Shown: positions 36,301-46,767 of the stretch, piece after piece
Numbering within the stretch: the stretch's first letter is position 1
Layout: each line of letters starts with the position of its first letter
Assembly: GCF_001625305.1 (NCBI RefSeq)
Contig: NW_017804376.1
Span: 979,976-1,043,975 of the forward strand
Direction of reading: 5' to 3'
DNA from: Branchiostoma belcheri
Lineage: Eukaryota > Chordata > Leptocardii > Amphioxiformes > Branchiostomatidae
Length of the DNA: 64,000 nt
Notes under the pieces: model-generated
The model's database searches: none
What the model saw: only the letters and a program-made list of their open reading frames with translations
Told to the model about the DNA's origin: nothing
Position numbers and translations under genes: made by a program

Positions 36301-39300
36301 TGGAACATGACTTTCAAAGTCTATGACTTCTACTGTTCTTGCGCTAGACAGATGTGCTATTTGGCAATATCCAAGAAGATCCCTCTGACACTTGTTAAAC
36401 CAATTAGAAATTGCCTTTGAAAGTCTTTGACTTTTATCATTCTTGTGCAAGTGAGATTTGCCCTTTGGCATCATTTACGAAATAGATAATGCAACGCTAA
36501 CAGATTTTACTATTCATGTGCTAGAGAGATATGCACTTTGTCATCACACGGGAAGACCTTTGTGACACTATGCGTACGCGTGTACCTAACACCTAATACG
36601 TAAACTAATTAGAACATGACTTAAAAGTCTATGACTTCTATCATTCTTGTGCAAGAGAGACATGCCCTATTTGGCATCATTCATGATCAGGAAGTACTAG
36701 TAGTCTTATATAATCCTATCGCTAGTTAAAATCAGAACTTGAATTTGAAAGTCTAACACTTCTACTATTCTTGCGCAAGTGGGGCATGCCCTTTGGCATC
36801 ATTCATGATCAGGAAGTAGTCTTATATAATCCTCACGCTAGTTGAACCAATCAGAACTTGAATTTGAAAGTCTATGACTTCTACTATTTTTAGATCTTGC
36901 GCTAGAGATTTGCCCTTTGGCATCATTAGGAAATAGTCTTCACGCTAAGATGATGCAACGCTAACAGACTTTGCACCCAATTTACACCACTGGCTGCGAA
37001 GGCTGAGCCACCATTAAGGTAGGCCACGAAGGCAGCCATTAAAAATACACAAAAGGAAGAACGAACCTCTAGACTTTCAAGCCGTCCAAGAAAAATGTGT
37101 TACTGCTTTCACGAACGACACAATTACCCTCTAATTTATAGCTGGTTGGGATGTTCAGAATATTCATAGCTAGGCCATAACGTTCCTAACCGACCATGGC
37201 GCATACGATATACATGTACTCGGTTGATCGTTCTCTCAACTGCTATATATTTTGTCTCTGTGGTGTTACTTCAAGCCCTATATCAACGTCCTAGGAGATA
37301 ACTGAGAGCTAAATATAAAGTCAATGCTTCAGCACGAGAAAAGTGGTTGTTGCCTGAAGACTTATTCGTTCCACACGACCTAAGTGCATCCTGAATGGGA
37401 TCCCAACATCGTTTTTAAACCCCGAGAGGTCGTAATGTAACGTTAAAGAGACGTCATATGATCCAGAATTGAATGGAACTGTTGAATATTCGTCCATGTA
37501 ATGCCTCCGAGGATTGGACCGGCTACGGTGGCTTGTACTTCGTGTTAAAAGCCCCCGTCACAGTCAGAACCTTCCCCTGACCATCAATTAAGGAAGATTG
37601 ACTGAGGTTCCGGAGCAGTCTGACCAGATTTACCCCACGCCTACCTTTCTACTGGGATCGAATTTGAGTTAAATTTGAGTCAAATTTGACCCACGAACAA
37701 GCCTGAACACCATCCAACCATGTCTAACCTCCGGTTCACACCCAAACGTTTGAAACATGCTGGCGCAGCCAACCTCGCCGAACACCAGCCAACTACAGCC
37801 GACCTTGTCCCGACCTAACTTTGGTTGGGGGTAGTTTGGTAGTGTTCGGGGGCCCATATTCCGCTGTGTGACAGGGGCTGAAAAATTCATGAGAGTCTTT
37901 ACTGGTTGTGTAAAAGAAAACCCCAATATCCGATGATGCAGAATTTATTTCTCGTGTTCGTTGTGCACGCAGCGTTGGGCTAGATTGATAAAAGGATTCC
38001 GTTTTTGTAGTCTGTCCAGGGATACCCACCACCAACTTTACAAGAAACCAGTAAAACAGTTTACGTTGAGCATCACTTTTATTTCAGTGTCTACACTCGC
38101 ACTCTGGCTAAGTAATAGCATTTTTACGATGTATATACGACTGTAATCCCTGCATATAGAGTACATGCACTTTGTACATGAAATGGACATAAATCGACAT
38201 GAAGAATGCGGCCGTGGTATATATAATGGAAGGATCTCAAAGAAAAGCGTATTATTAGCACATGCCATGGTCATTTTATCATCATGCTCGGTGGCATGAC
38301 AACGATTGAACTTTGCGTACAGTGCAGATTGTCGCGCAAAATGATGCTGTATTTTAAGGATAACGTGTAGCAGTTTATGGTTTCGGTTCCGTCGACGGAA
38401 TGTATTGTACAAACGGAGGTCTCCTTTTGTGGAAATGTTTAACAGCTAAAAAGATGAACTCACCGGTGTTTTTGACTGAATGAATCAGTCTTCTTCGGCT
38501 ATCTGAACCAATCGCTCAGTACACTTGACTTTATGCAGGTGTGACGTCAGCAAAGGGTCAAAGTTTGTTGGAAGTCGATATCGCCCCCCGTCCAGTGCTG
38601 ACGTCATACACGAATAAAGTCACGTGTCATGGGCAACAGGGTCAGACAGCTGAAGAGGACTGAATGAGTCACTCGAAAATTGTTTTCGAGTTTAAAAACA
38701 GTTTGCCTTTTCCACATCTACTTCACAAACTCAGATGAACTTTCGTGTCAGCCCTCTTGTCAGCTCCACACGCTGCTGGTTTATGCCTGATACATGTACC
38801 AGTGTTGACAGCCACTCCACAGAGTGCATTCACACAGTCCGTTTGTTAGCGAGCTTTCTAAGCCCTTCTCTTTGCCTCGACAGCAGCTATATTCTCTCAG
38901 TTTCTTTACGTTTTTAAAATATACAATGTACTCGTACACGTGCATACCGTGTCGAAATGAGTCTTTGCAACACTCTGTATGAGTCGGCACGAACATCACT
39001 ATGACAAAATGATGCCCGAAAGCTAAAGAACTCTACAGTCTAAGGCTTTCCATGCAACAACGACGCACTCAGAGTCGTTACGCCAAATATTCACCGACGG
39101 ATAGAGTAAAGCTGAAACCTCTTCGGGAACGTTATGGATCACATCTCTAATAGATTCAGACAGGCCACGCATTCAAGTACCAGAGTTATCAACCAAGGAT
39201 TGAGGTGTTCAAGAATTCATTCTTTCCTAGAACTATCGCAGAGTGGAACTCACTGTCACCAAGTATAGTAGGGGCACTGTCAATAGATAGCTTTAAACAA

Positions 39301-42300
39301 TGTCTAGAGCTAGAAGTTCAAGGGTTAGGTGTAACAAGTCGATCGGTGTAATATAGCCAGCTGCCGCCGCGCCGCGTGCCTGCGAAGCTGGTGTGTTACG
39401 CCGAAAGGCGGTTATACCGGCTATACAGATACAGATACAGATACAGAAGCCACGGGACTACTGTGTGTGTGTGTGTGTGAGAGAGAGAGTAGTGTACATC
39501 GTATGGGCAGCACATCTGGGTATGTAACTAATGTGAGGTATGGGAAATCAAAACGGGTAAGATATTGGCGAGGAAACCGAAAAAGACGACGCGTGATCAT
39601 GTGTTTATGAGACAGACCGAATAATTAACCAAACTACCACTCATGGAATCCTCTTTTCAGTGCTTTTCTCTTTTTTGGCGACGCCTCAGGGGCAAGTCTA
39701 ATAGTATACGATGTGCCACCTTAAAGAAAATGTTAGCTATTGCAGATGAATTTCTGTAATGTCCGTCAAAGAAATTATCACTCAACCAACTCGATAGATT
39801 TTGACAACTTTCGGACGTTTGACGTAACACCCACTGCTTCAAGTTTTGCCAGTGACTAACAGAATCTGTAGTTAAAAGGATATTTATCAAAATTGAATTG
39901 ACTCGTAAATGAGGTGAAGTAACAATTTTCTTTAGTATTTTATTACCTGAGCAAAATAAAATCTTACAATACAAACACCACACTCCCACTAGTACAACCT
40001 TTGAGCCTTGAAACTCTTTGTGAGAGAAACATTACCATGAGACATTCCTAATACCAGATTTCATTCACTATTACAAAGCATTACCAGTACTACGGTTGCC
40101 GTGTTTACTGACGTTTGTTGGTATTACAGGCATGACAGACGCTGGCCGTGAGTTCATGCGCAAACCTTAAGAGGCCTTATCGTAAATGTCGTTAATCCGT
40201 CAAGTGTTCGCACATGTGTATCTCGTAATGTCGTTTAAAAAGGCCATGGCCAAGGCGAACTACTCGCAAAAGGGTATGTCTGGCCACACGTATTCGCGTG
40301 TCCGCCATCTATAAGCATAGACAACAGAAGGTACCGTTACATGGTATTAGCATGGTTTTAAGAAACTTTAAACTGTTCTCCAACCTTCAGTCAACCGTGA
40401 CGGGGGACGACATAGACTTCTGACCGACCCATTGCTGACGTCGCACGTTAAAGCATGTGATCATAGCAATAGTCAGAAAGCACACCAGGGGGGTTGAACG
40501 TTTTTTCAATGTGTTTCATGAGCGTTTAGTCTCCATTTTACCCAACTTATTTCCATCGTGAGTAATTTCTTTTCAACGTATTCAGACAAGACCTAATACT
40601 AAAATCCCCACCCACCAGCCTCAAGTGCAAGGCAACAATGTTGCCCTCGGCATTGCTCTTGACATATGGGGGGTATCTAGTCTCTTATGTTTCTTACCAG
40701 ACGTGCGTCGGTTGATTTATCAAGATATTATCATCTCAGACTGGGAAAAATCCTTGCTTTGGGGTGTTTCTGCAGATCACTCGACTTTTCAGCGCACTTG
40801 CGTGTTGCAAATTTGAACTTTCAAACTGAATCCTGGCTTGGTTTTAAAAAATCATTGTACTTAATGATAACACGCTGCGTATGTTGTGACGGAGCCCTTA
40901 AGACCCACCCTTAAGGAGCCCTGAGGTCATGTAAAATTCCCTCTCAATGATCAACGGTTACTCAGAAGCTGTTTGAAGGCTTTGTTTGAGACTTTGTTTA
41001 TTCATGAAATACTGAAATCAGTCTGCTGGTGGTTGAAGTTTTTCATTGAGGCAACGAGGGTAGAGGTCAGGGTCAGACATAATGTAACAATTTAAAAGGT
41101 ATAGGTTACATGATTAAAGTCCTATCAAGTCTATAAACATATAGTCGTAATAAATCCATGGAAATGTATCTTTACAAATACATTGTGCGAATGCAAAGAA
41201 AAGCAATGATTATAAAAGTTCTTCAGGACTAGTCAAACAAAAATCCAAAGTTACCGAGAAAATACTACACGCAAACTGCCAATTAAAAAGTAGTATTGAC
41301 GCCTAAAAGACGCTTAAACTTCAGAGCAGACTGTGGGTGTGTGGCTTAGGGATTTGGCTCTAGTTATAATGAGTTAATAAGTATGCCTTAGTTTGACTCC
41401 AAGGACAGTGTTGGCCAAAAGCCATGTGCTTAGCATGGTGTAAGTCTGGGTAATCTCCAAGATCTTTATCGGAAAAGTCGAAACCAGTGGACAAGACTCT
41501 CCCATTCAAGAGGCCATCAACGTTAATTGGGTCAACTGGGTCAGGAAACCACACACATAAAAGAAGGCCACAATCTTCCCAAATCAATCTCTGCTTAAAG
41601 AGAAAGGTAGTATGTTCAGAAAGATTGGTGACCAGCCCCTACATATTGTACTTCAACACCACGGGGCAGGGTATCTGCTTCAGCACCAGTTACTATGATG
41701 ACAGACGTCTGGTCCAGGCCATTGAGCTTATGTATTTGCATGGACCTTCTACTTCCATGGTATTTGGAGAAGAGGAAGAAGAAACTGAGCAAAAACTATA
41801 TGTCAGTTTCCTTCTGCGAATGTAAACATGATTATTATGTTTACGAAGGAAAACATATTGTTTTTACTCAGTTTCTTCCTCCTCCTCTTCTGTTCTAAAC
41901 ACTAACCTCTGACCTGGCCAATGACATCCTTTGTTGACGTCTGTCACCATGGTGACTGGTGTTGGGTTACGTAATGTTGCAACATTTCATGGTCTGGTCT
42001 GCCCTACTCCTGTCACCATATACTCGTAGTACATGTATGTGAATGTGTTTGAGTAAGAATAACAGGGCAGACCATGTCCGAAGGTAAACATTATGCATTT
42101 GCTTTGCAAATGTTACTTTTCTAGTGATTTATCTGTTCTCCAGGTACATAGTGATTGTGCATGAGATCCAGCGGCGAATCAGCAGGAAGGGTGTGTGCAT
42201 GGTGTCCGGTCTGGTGTGGCTGGTTTCCATGGTGATAGCCGTCCCCTCCGCCATGTACTCCCGGGTCGTGTCCTACGACCACCGAGACGGCGCGATCTGC

Positions 42301-44191
42301 GGGCAGGTGAGAACGGCAAAGCGCCATCTAGCAGATTCCAAGGGAATGGCAGTCATTGTACATTCTGAAGTTGAACTCAGTCGAAACTCAGCAACACATG
42401 CATGTTAACACAAGAAATCAGATATTTCAAACTTCTGAGTACTTTTAGTAGTAGATAGTTACATGTTCAATTGAAATTTTGTTCCAACACAAGGAATTGT
42501 TCTCACCTAGAGCTAGCTTTCGACCAGTCACTCTATCTGGTCTTCTTCAGTAGACTGACCAAGTGAGACTTGTCACGTGACTTCTCTGAAGTGTGACGTC
42601 AACACTGGGTCAAACTCAACGGTAGCTGGTAGAAGGATGCTTGACTCTGAGACTTACAGAACTTGGCTCCCACCTTTGCGTGGCGACATAAGTACCAGAG
42701 ACACTAGATCTAAGCACCTGCTGAACCCTATCAAAACTAGAACAAGTAGATATTACAACAGCCCCATCCCGTACATGACCAGACTCTTGAATGAACACTA
42801 ATACCTATACAAGAACTGTGAACTTGCGAAAATGGTGAATCTTGCCAATGGGTTAATGTAGTTAATGCTAGCCACGTATATTTGTGTAAATGTGTTAACG
42901 CAAACTATGACGAAATTAATAGTAAGCCTTCTATATTGTGTTAATGAGTTTCTATATTGTGTTAATGAGTTTCTATATTGAGCTTCAATGAGTACTGTTA
43001 GTTTGTAATTTAAGATTTTTTAGCAATTGTACAAGGTATGCAATTCAGCCCGGTGGCTGCAAACTACTTTCAATAAACCATCTATTATTATTATTATTAT
43101 TAAACGATGTCGCCCCCCGTCACCGCCTATTGAAGAAGACCAAAGTGACTGATTGAAAGCCAAGGTAATCTCTTGTGCTGGGAAAATAATCTAAACTTTA
43201 AACCTCACACTGTCTCCTATGTTGTTGTCAGATCTGGCCAGTCTCGCTGGAAAGCACGTCCCAGGGGTACTACGTGTTCGTGGTGGTCGTACAGTTTGTA
43301 CTTCCGGTCTGCATCATGTGTTTCTGCTACTTCCGGGTCATCTGGAAGGTTTGGCGCAGGCGCTTCCCGGGACAGGTGAGTTTATAATCTTAGAATTTAT
43401 CTTTGTTAACTTGCTACTTATGTCGTTCCTGAATTGGTGCTAGACCAAAAACAAAAAGTAAAAGAATATTTCTGAACCGGAAATTTCGAACAACTTACCG
43501 GTAGATAGCAAAACACTTTCCAGTCCATCTACCTTTGATGGACGTCCCTCGGAATCCCGTGTTTGGGAGAGCCACACCCCACGCACGTTAAAGAACCCAC
43601 CACACTTATCGAAAAGAGTAGGGGACCTTCCCGGTGTGAGTGGTTCAAACCTTACAGTCTGGTATCAGGGTTGACATCTTTGAAAAGGTAATAGTCACCT
43701 GTCATGTCAATCCTTCCACAAATGTGGTAAATCGTCATAAATAAATGAACGGTCCCTTCTCCTCCCCCCTATAGATCTCCAGGGCGCAGCGCCGCACTCA
43801 CCGCAGGTCCAAGGTTAAGACCATGCGGCTGGTCATCATGCTCCTGACGTTCATCCTGTGCTGGGGGCCTTACTACGCCTACACTATCATCCGGGACTTC
43901 TTCCCGGCCCTCAGCCTACAGATGAACAAGACCGTCACCGTTTTCTACGTAGTGGAGGCGGTTGCCATGGTGAACAGCGTCATCAATACGTGCGTATACG
44001 TGGCCTTCAACGACAACATCCTCAAGTACATCCGCAAGATGCTGCCCTTCGGGACGGGTGTACAGACATCGATCGTGAGCGAGAGCACCCTACCAAGAGG
44101 CAGCCGAACTGCACGTAACCGGCAGACGGTTGTCAGCAGCAGGCGGGGAACCGTCGTTACTGTGAAGAGGGCGAGGACCCAGACTCCATAG
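33344..44191 (+). CDS. PROKR: Prokineticin receptor-like class A GPCR
   Basis: Peptide-activated seven-transmembrane receptor of the prokineticin receptor type. Exons 33344-33650, 34229-34293, 35325-35431, 42144-42306, 43232-43375 and 43775-44191 join in consistent phase to 400 residues (human PROKRs 384-393). The N-terminus has four N-glycosylation sequons and a Tyr/Asp stretch [13 protein letters not shown]1 has [17 protein letters not shown]2 is [20 protein letters not shown] (human SDFLVAIVCCPFEMDYYV). The TM3 end [20 protein letters not shown] is nearly identical to PROKR, with ERY in place of [15 protein letters not shown] matches the second extracellular loop FCGQIWPV and supplies the disulfide Cys to pair with that in MCATVNY. 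TM6 is [20 protein letters not shown] and TM7 is [20 protein letters not shown], which lacks NPxxY as PROKRs do. One intron splits the R codon of ERY. The C-tail is basic. Confidence 0.92.
34845..35025. repeat. Fold-back repeat, copy 2, in GPCR intron 2
   Basis: ccaaatagac...gaggagtac on the left is answered by gtactcctctgactggctgg...tccatttgg on the right. The right part (ggctaactcttttggcgtac, cattttccagcaacc, cctggtagacgctata) matches the right arm of the 25451-25632 element. Confidence 0.8.
35600..35673. repeat. (CAAA)n microsatellite
   Basis: About 17 copies of a CAAA tetramer with one short A-run interruption, shortly after the donor of GPCR exon 3. Confidence 0.97.
36125..36945. repeat. 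Minisatellite of about seven units in GPCR intron 3
   Basis: A core of gaaagtctatgacttctact, ttcttgcgctagagag and ccctttggcatcat recurs about every 105-130 bases. Early units begin tgacactgtgcgtgtaccta, and later units carry gatcaggaagtagtcttata instead, so two unit subtypes exist. No stable frame crosses the units. Confidence 0.85.
36960..39130. other. GPCR intron 3, unassigned part
   Basis: Intronic sequence without a supported gene. Around 38520-38650 it contains gtgacgtcagcaaagggtca and cgccccccgtcc motifs that recur near 42590 and 43108, pointing to an uncharacterised dispersed repeat. Confidence 0.45.
39150..39446 (+). mobile_element. 3' end of a truncated non-LTR retrotransposon
   Basis: One frame reads [20 protein letters not shown], then [15 protein letters not shown] and [11 protein letters not shown]. 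The pattern SFFPRTI-EWN-LP/S followed by SFK is the usual C-terminus of CR1/jockey-like endonuclease-RT proteins. A GC-rich 3' UTR (cgccgcgccgcgtgcctgcg) follows and ends in a gatacagatacag tandem tail, as expected for a LINE 3' terminus. The rest of the element is absent. Confidence 0.75.
39463..39490. repeat. (GT)n(GA)n compound microsatellite
   Basis: A short GT run passes directly into a GA run just after the retrotransposon tail. Confidence 0.9.
40378..40485. repeat. Dispersed repeat fragment, partner of 32230-32330
   Basis: ccaaccttcagtcaaccgtg, acgacatagacttc and cccattgctgacgtcgcacg correspond to ccaaccttctctcgaccgag, ggcggcatagacttc and cccatcgctgacgtaacacg near 32230-32310. Family unknown. 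Confidence 0.65.
41360..41587 (-). other. Protein-like open frame in GPCR intron 3 (possible exon relic)
   Basis: The frame [20 protein letters not shown] followed by [20 protein letters not shown] has an unusually protein-like composition for an intron, but no splice partners or recognised family. It could belong to a degraded transposon. Low confidence. Confidence 0.15.
41685..42113. repeat. Fold-back pair of dispersed repeats abutting GPCR exon 4
   Basis: A forward partial copy (41685-41830) meets a reverse copy (41846-42113) at the palindrome gtaaacatgattattatgtttac. The reverse copy matches 32463-32712 in inverted orientation. It ends about 30 bases before the acceptor of GPCR exon 4 at 42143, so it supplies part of the region where a branch point would be expected. 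Confidence 0.88.
42577..43103 (+). mobile_element. Second truncated non-LTR retrotransposon 3' end
   Basis: A frame ending [18 protein letters not shown] is typical of the last residues of CR1/L2-like ORF2 proteins. After a 3' UTR containing three copies of ctatattgtgttaatgagtt (42930-42995, the last one degenerate), the segment ends with aataaaccatctattattat, a poly(A) signal and ATT tail. It lies in GPCR intron 4. Confidence 0.7.
43540..43705 (+). mobile_element. Dispersed retroelement-like repeat in GPCR intron 5
   Basis: cttatcgaaaagagtagggg, cttcccggtgtgag and tcaaaccttacagtctggta match bases 146-206 (cttattgaaaagagtagggg, tcaaaccttacagtctggtt). The preceding cacgttaaagaacccaccac phrase is one I associate with invertebrate SINE or LINE tails. 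The identity of the family is uncertain. Confidence 0.6.
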
Positions 44192-44379
44192 TAACGACGT
44201 ATTCTATTGCCCCTATTTCTAGTGATGATCTGTTTTCTGATCGTCAAACATGTTCAAAAGTCGATATTTCCCATCTAAAGAGCTTTCTACAGTCTTGGAA
44301 CTTTGGACAACGAGGGTACACGTACATTTGCGTCTACCAGGTTTTGCGAAGTGGCTGGGAAAAATGATAGTGGATAGCA

Positions 44380-44520
44380 CGTCAGGGGAGTTGGTCAGCG
44401 AGTACAGTTGGGAGCAGCAAACTGTACTCTTCAGTGGACCAAGTCGTTGGCATGTTATCTGCAATTTGGCCAATTTCTACACTTTTGCAGTCACTTCCCA
44501 AAGCCTGGTAGAGGCCACAG
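44380..44520. repeat. Repeat family copy 3, near the GPCR 3' UTR
   Basis: gtacagttgggagcagcaaactgtac forms a short hairpin. aatttggccaatttctacac and aagcctggtagaggcca match the right arms at 25590-25640 and 34960-35010. The copy lies within the probable GPCR 3' UTR. Confidence 0.7.
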
Positions 44521-44915
44521 GTACATCATTGTAATCGCGGAGAATACCAGCCAAGTCTAAATCTTTCTAAATGTTTTATTGGGGCATACATATGTGTATA
44601 GTGGAGGGCGCAGGGTTGTATTTTGGCACACCATAATGTTATCATGGGTAATACGTGTCTCTATAGTGTCTTTTGTGGAGGTTTTGCACAGGAAGCCTAA
44701 AATAATGTTCATTTCAAGGATGTTAACCAAGATGTTAATATTGAGCATCCAAAGTTATTGCTTTGTTTTCGAAGTACAATGTATTGCATGTGTTGCACAT
44801 ATTAGAACATAATGTTACTTTAATACGAAATTACGGAAAATGTTAAAGGTGCACATGTATACTTGCTAACTAATAATACACACCAATCTGCCCTGCCTTG
44901 TTATTGCACTTGACA

Positions 44916-44960
44916 AATAAAACTAGGAAATCACAGGAATACCGAAGACTATGTTTTATT
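44916..44960. promoter_or_regulatory. Convergent poly(A) signals of the GPCR gene and the minus-strand RNA-binding gene
   Basis: AATAAA on the plus strand at 44916-44921 can end the GPCR transcript. AATAAA on the minus strand (plus TTTATT at 44955-44960) can end the RNA-binding gene. Cleavage usually falls 10-30 bases downstream, so both ends would land near 44930-44950, abutting or overlapping by a few bases. Confidence 0.65.
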
Positions 44961-46767
44961 CGTGACAATTAAAAATGAAGTGCATAAAAAGAATTACATA
45001 CATGGACATTGTTTTCATTTTGCCAGTTCGTTCTCAGTGGCACTTCAGTGATGTAGGTTCAACTTGCTTGCTCCTTAAACTACAATTATCATTCAAGTAT
45101 ACTTGATGGTTTTCTCCTTGACTTGGTCACAACAATCATATCCAATATTGTACACTTCTCTGGTCTCAACAAACATTTGATGGAGAGTAAACAAACATTC
45201 GATGTAAAAAGATGATGCTATACAAAAATAGACAATTAACCGGCAACTCTGGGGGGTCGATAGCAATTATGATGTACCCGTTGGTATGTACATAAAAAGC
45301 AGAATATTGTCATCTCAAAAAAGGCAGTGACTAACTTCCATCCCACATGCAACAGTAGCTTGAAAAGCTATTCCACTTAAAATCTAAGGAGAGTGAGTCT
45401 TAGCTCCCCTAGTTTCGATTCTCCTCTACTAAATAGTTCCTGATCTTTCCCAACTTTTCTTTCAGAAAACTGACAGCACCTTTCACTTAATAAATGGAAT
45501 AGCCGGTACATGGCTGTACGGTCTTACATTTCGTAACTGAAACATACAGTGGCTTAAAAATTATCGAACAATGGAATGCACAATGACCACTTTTCTTCCG
45601 CTAACAAAACAGGAGTGGCCTGCGTCAAGCCTGAAATAACATACTATAACACACTGATCAATTCAAGTCACAGCTGCCAACATGTCTTAAGCACTTTTTT
45701 CTTTTCTTAACTACAACGATGTCTTCAAGTTGGTAGAAAAGCACTAGAGTAGAACTTCAGTGAACACAGCTTGCATCAGCTTAGATTTCTCGTTACTGCA
45801 TATAGAAGCTTTTTTTTATCTGTTTCTCAGTACAGGCAAGAATTCTCATCATAAACATGTGAACATAATCTCTCATTTGCACGTATACATTTCAGCCTAA
45901 CAGTAAACCATTTCGGACTTGGAAAACAGTATCTTATCAGTCTTCTTTACAGGTTCTACTATTGAAAAAAACATCAATGTATGTCTCAGTCTTGTTGTTT
46001 TAACTGTTGCTCCAATACAAATTGACATGACCACATTTTGACTCCAATGAGTCTCAAGTATGAACTTAGCATTTCAGTCAACCTCACGAACCATTTAGAA
46101 CAGAAAAATCACAGGACTTTGATCAGGAAACCAACACTGTCCAAAAGATACCTATTAATTCTGGAGCAACCTGGTCACTTCAGGTCAAATCTTCTTACTG
46201 TTCTACCTTAGCCTTACTGTTATAAAAGCAAAATACAAATTAGCACCTCAGCACAACTACATGCAAATTTAGACTAATACTAAGTAATAGTTAGTGTTTT
46301 ACACATGTTGGTATAGATTTGCAATCTGAATTCTGATATCTCACATATAACAAGGAAAATGTATGGGGATGGCAAAGATTTGCCAACGTTTAACTGGGAA
46401 TCGAAAGGTGATATTCTTTGACAAAAGTTCCTGTTTTTCTTAGTCACATACTACAATATCGTTGTTGCATACTCCCTACTTATACATATAGAAAACAATT
46501 CAAGAATACCTCAAACTACCTCCCAATCAAGTACAGAATTGGGCAAACTAAGATAGCGACAAAGTTTAACATAGTACACAAACACCCTTAAGGGAAGGTG
46601 CCAAATGTCTGTTGCTGCATCAGGGTACAGCAAGAGGCATTTGGGACCTTTCACATATGTAGATTATAAGATACACATTGATGCTAGCTGGGTAACCTTG
46701 GGTGCTGATAGAGTAAAGAGTGAACTCCTCCCCATCTTCGGCCTGGGGATGTCTCTTCTCTGGCTTC
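44961..46767 (-). other. Long 3' UTR of the minus-strand CIRBP-like gene
   Basis: About 1.8 kb between the stop codon (46768-46770) and the poly(A) signal, AT-rich with no supported frame. Part of it (ttaagggtgttt near 46585 in gene sense) is shared with the 3' UTR of the plus-strand copy (near 63503), so the inverted duplication reaches into the UTRs. Confidence 0.6.

Noticed and set aside
42121-42327. Minus-strand His/Asp-rich frame over GPCR exon 4
   Set aside because: Shadow of the receptor exon, which has clear PROKR similarity and splice sites.
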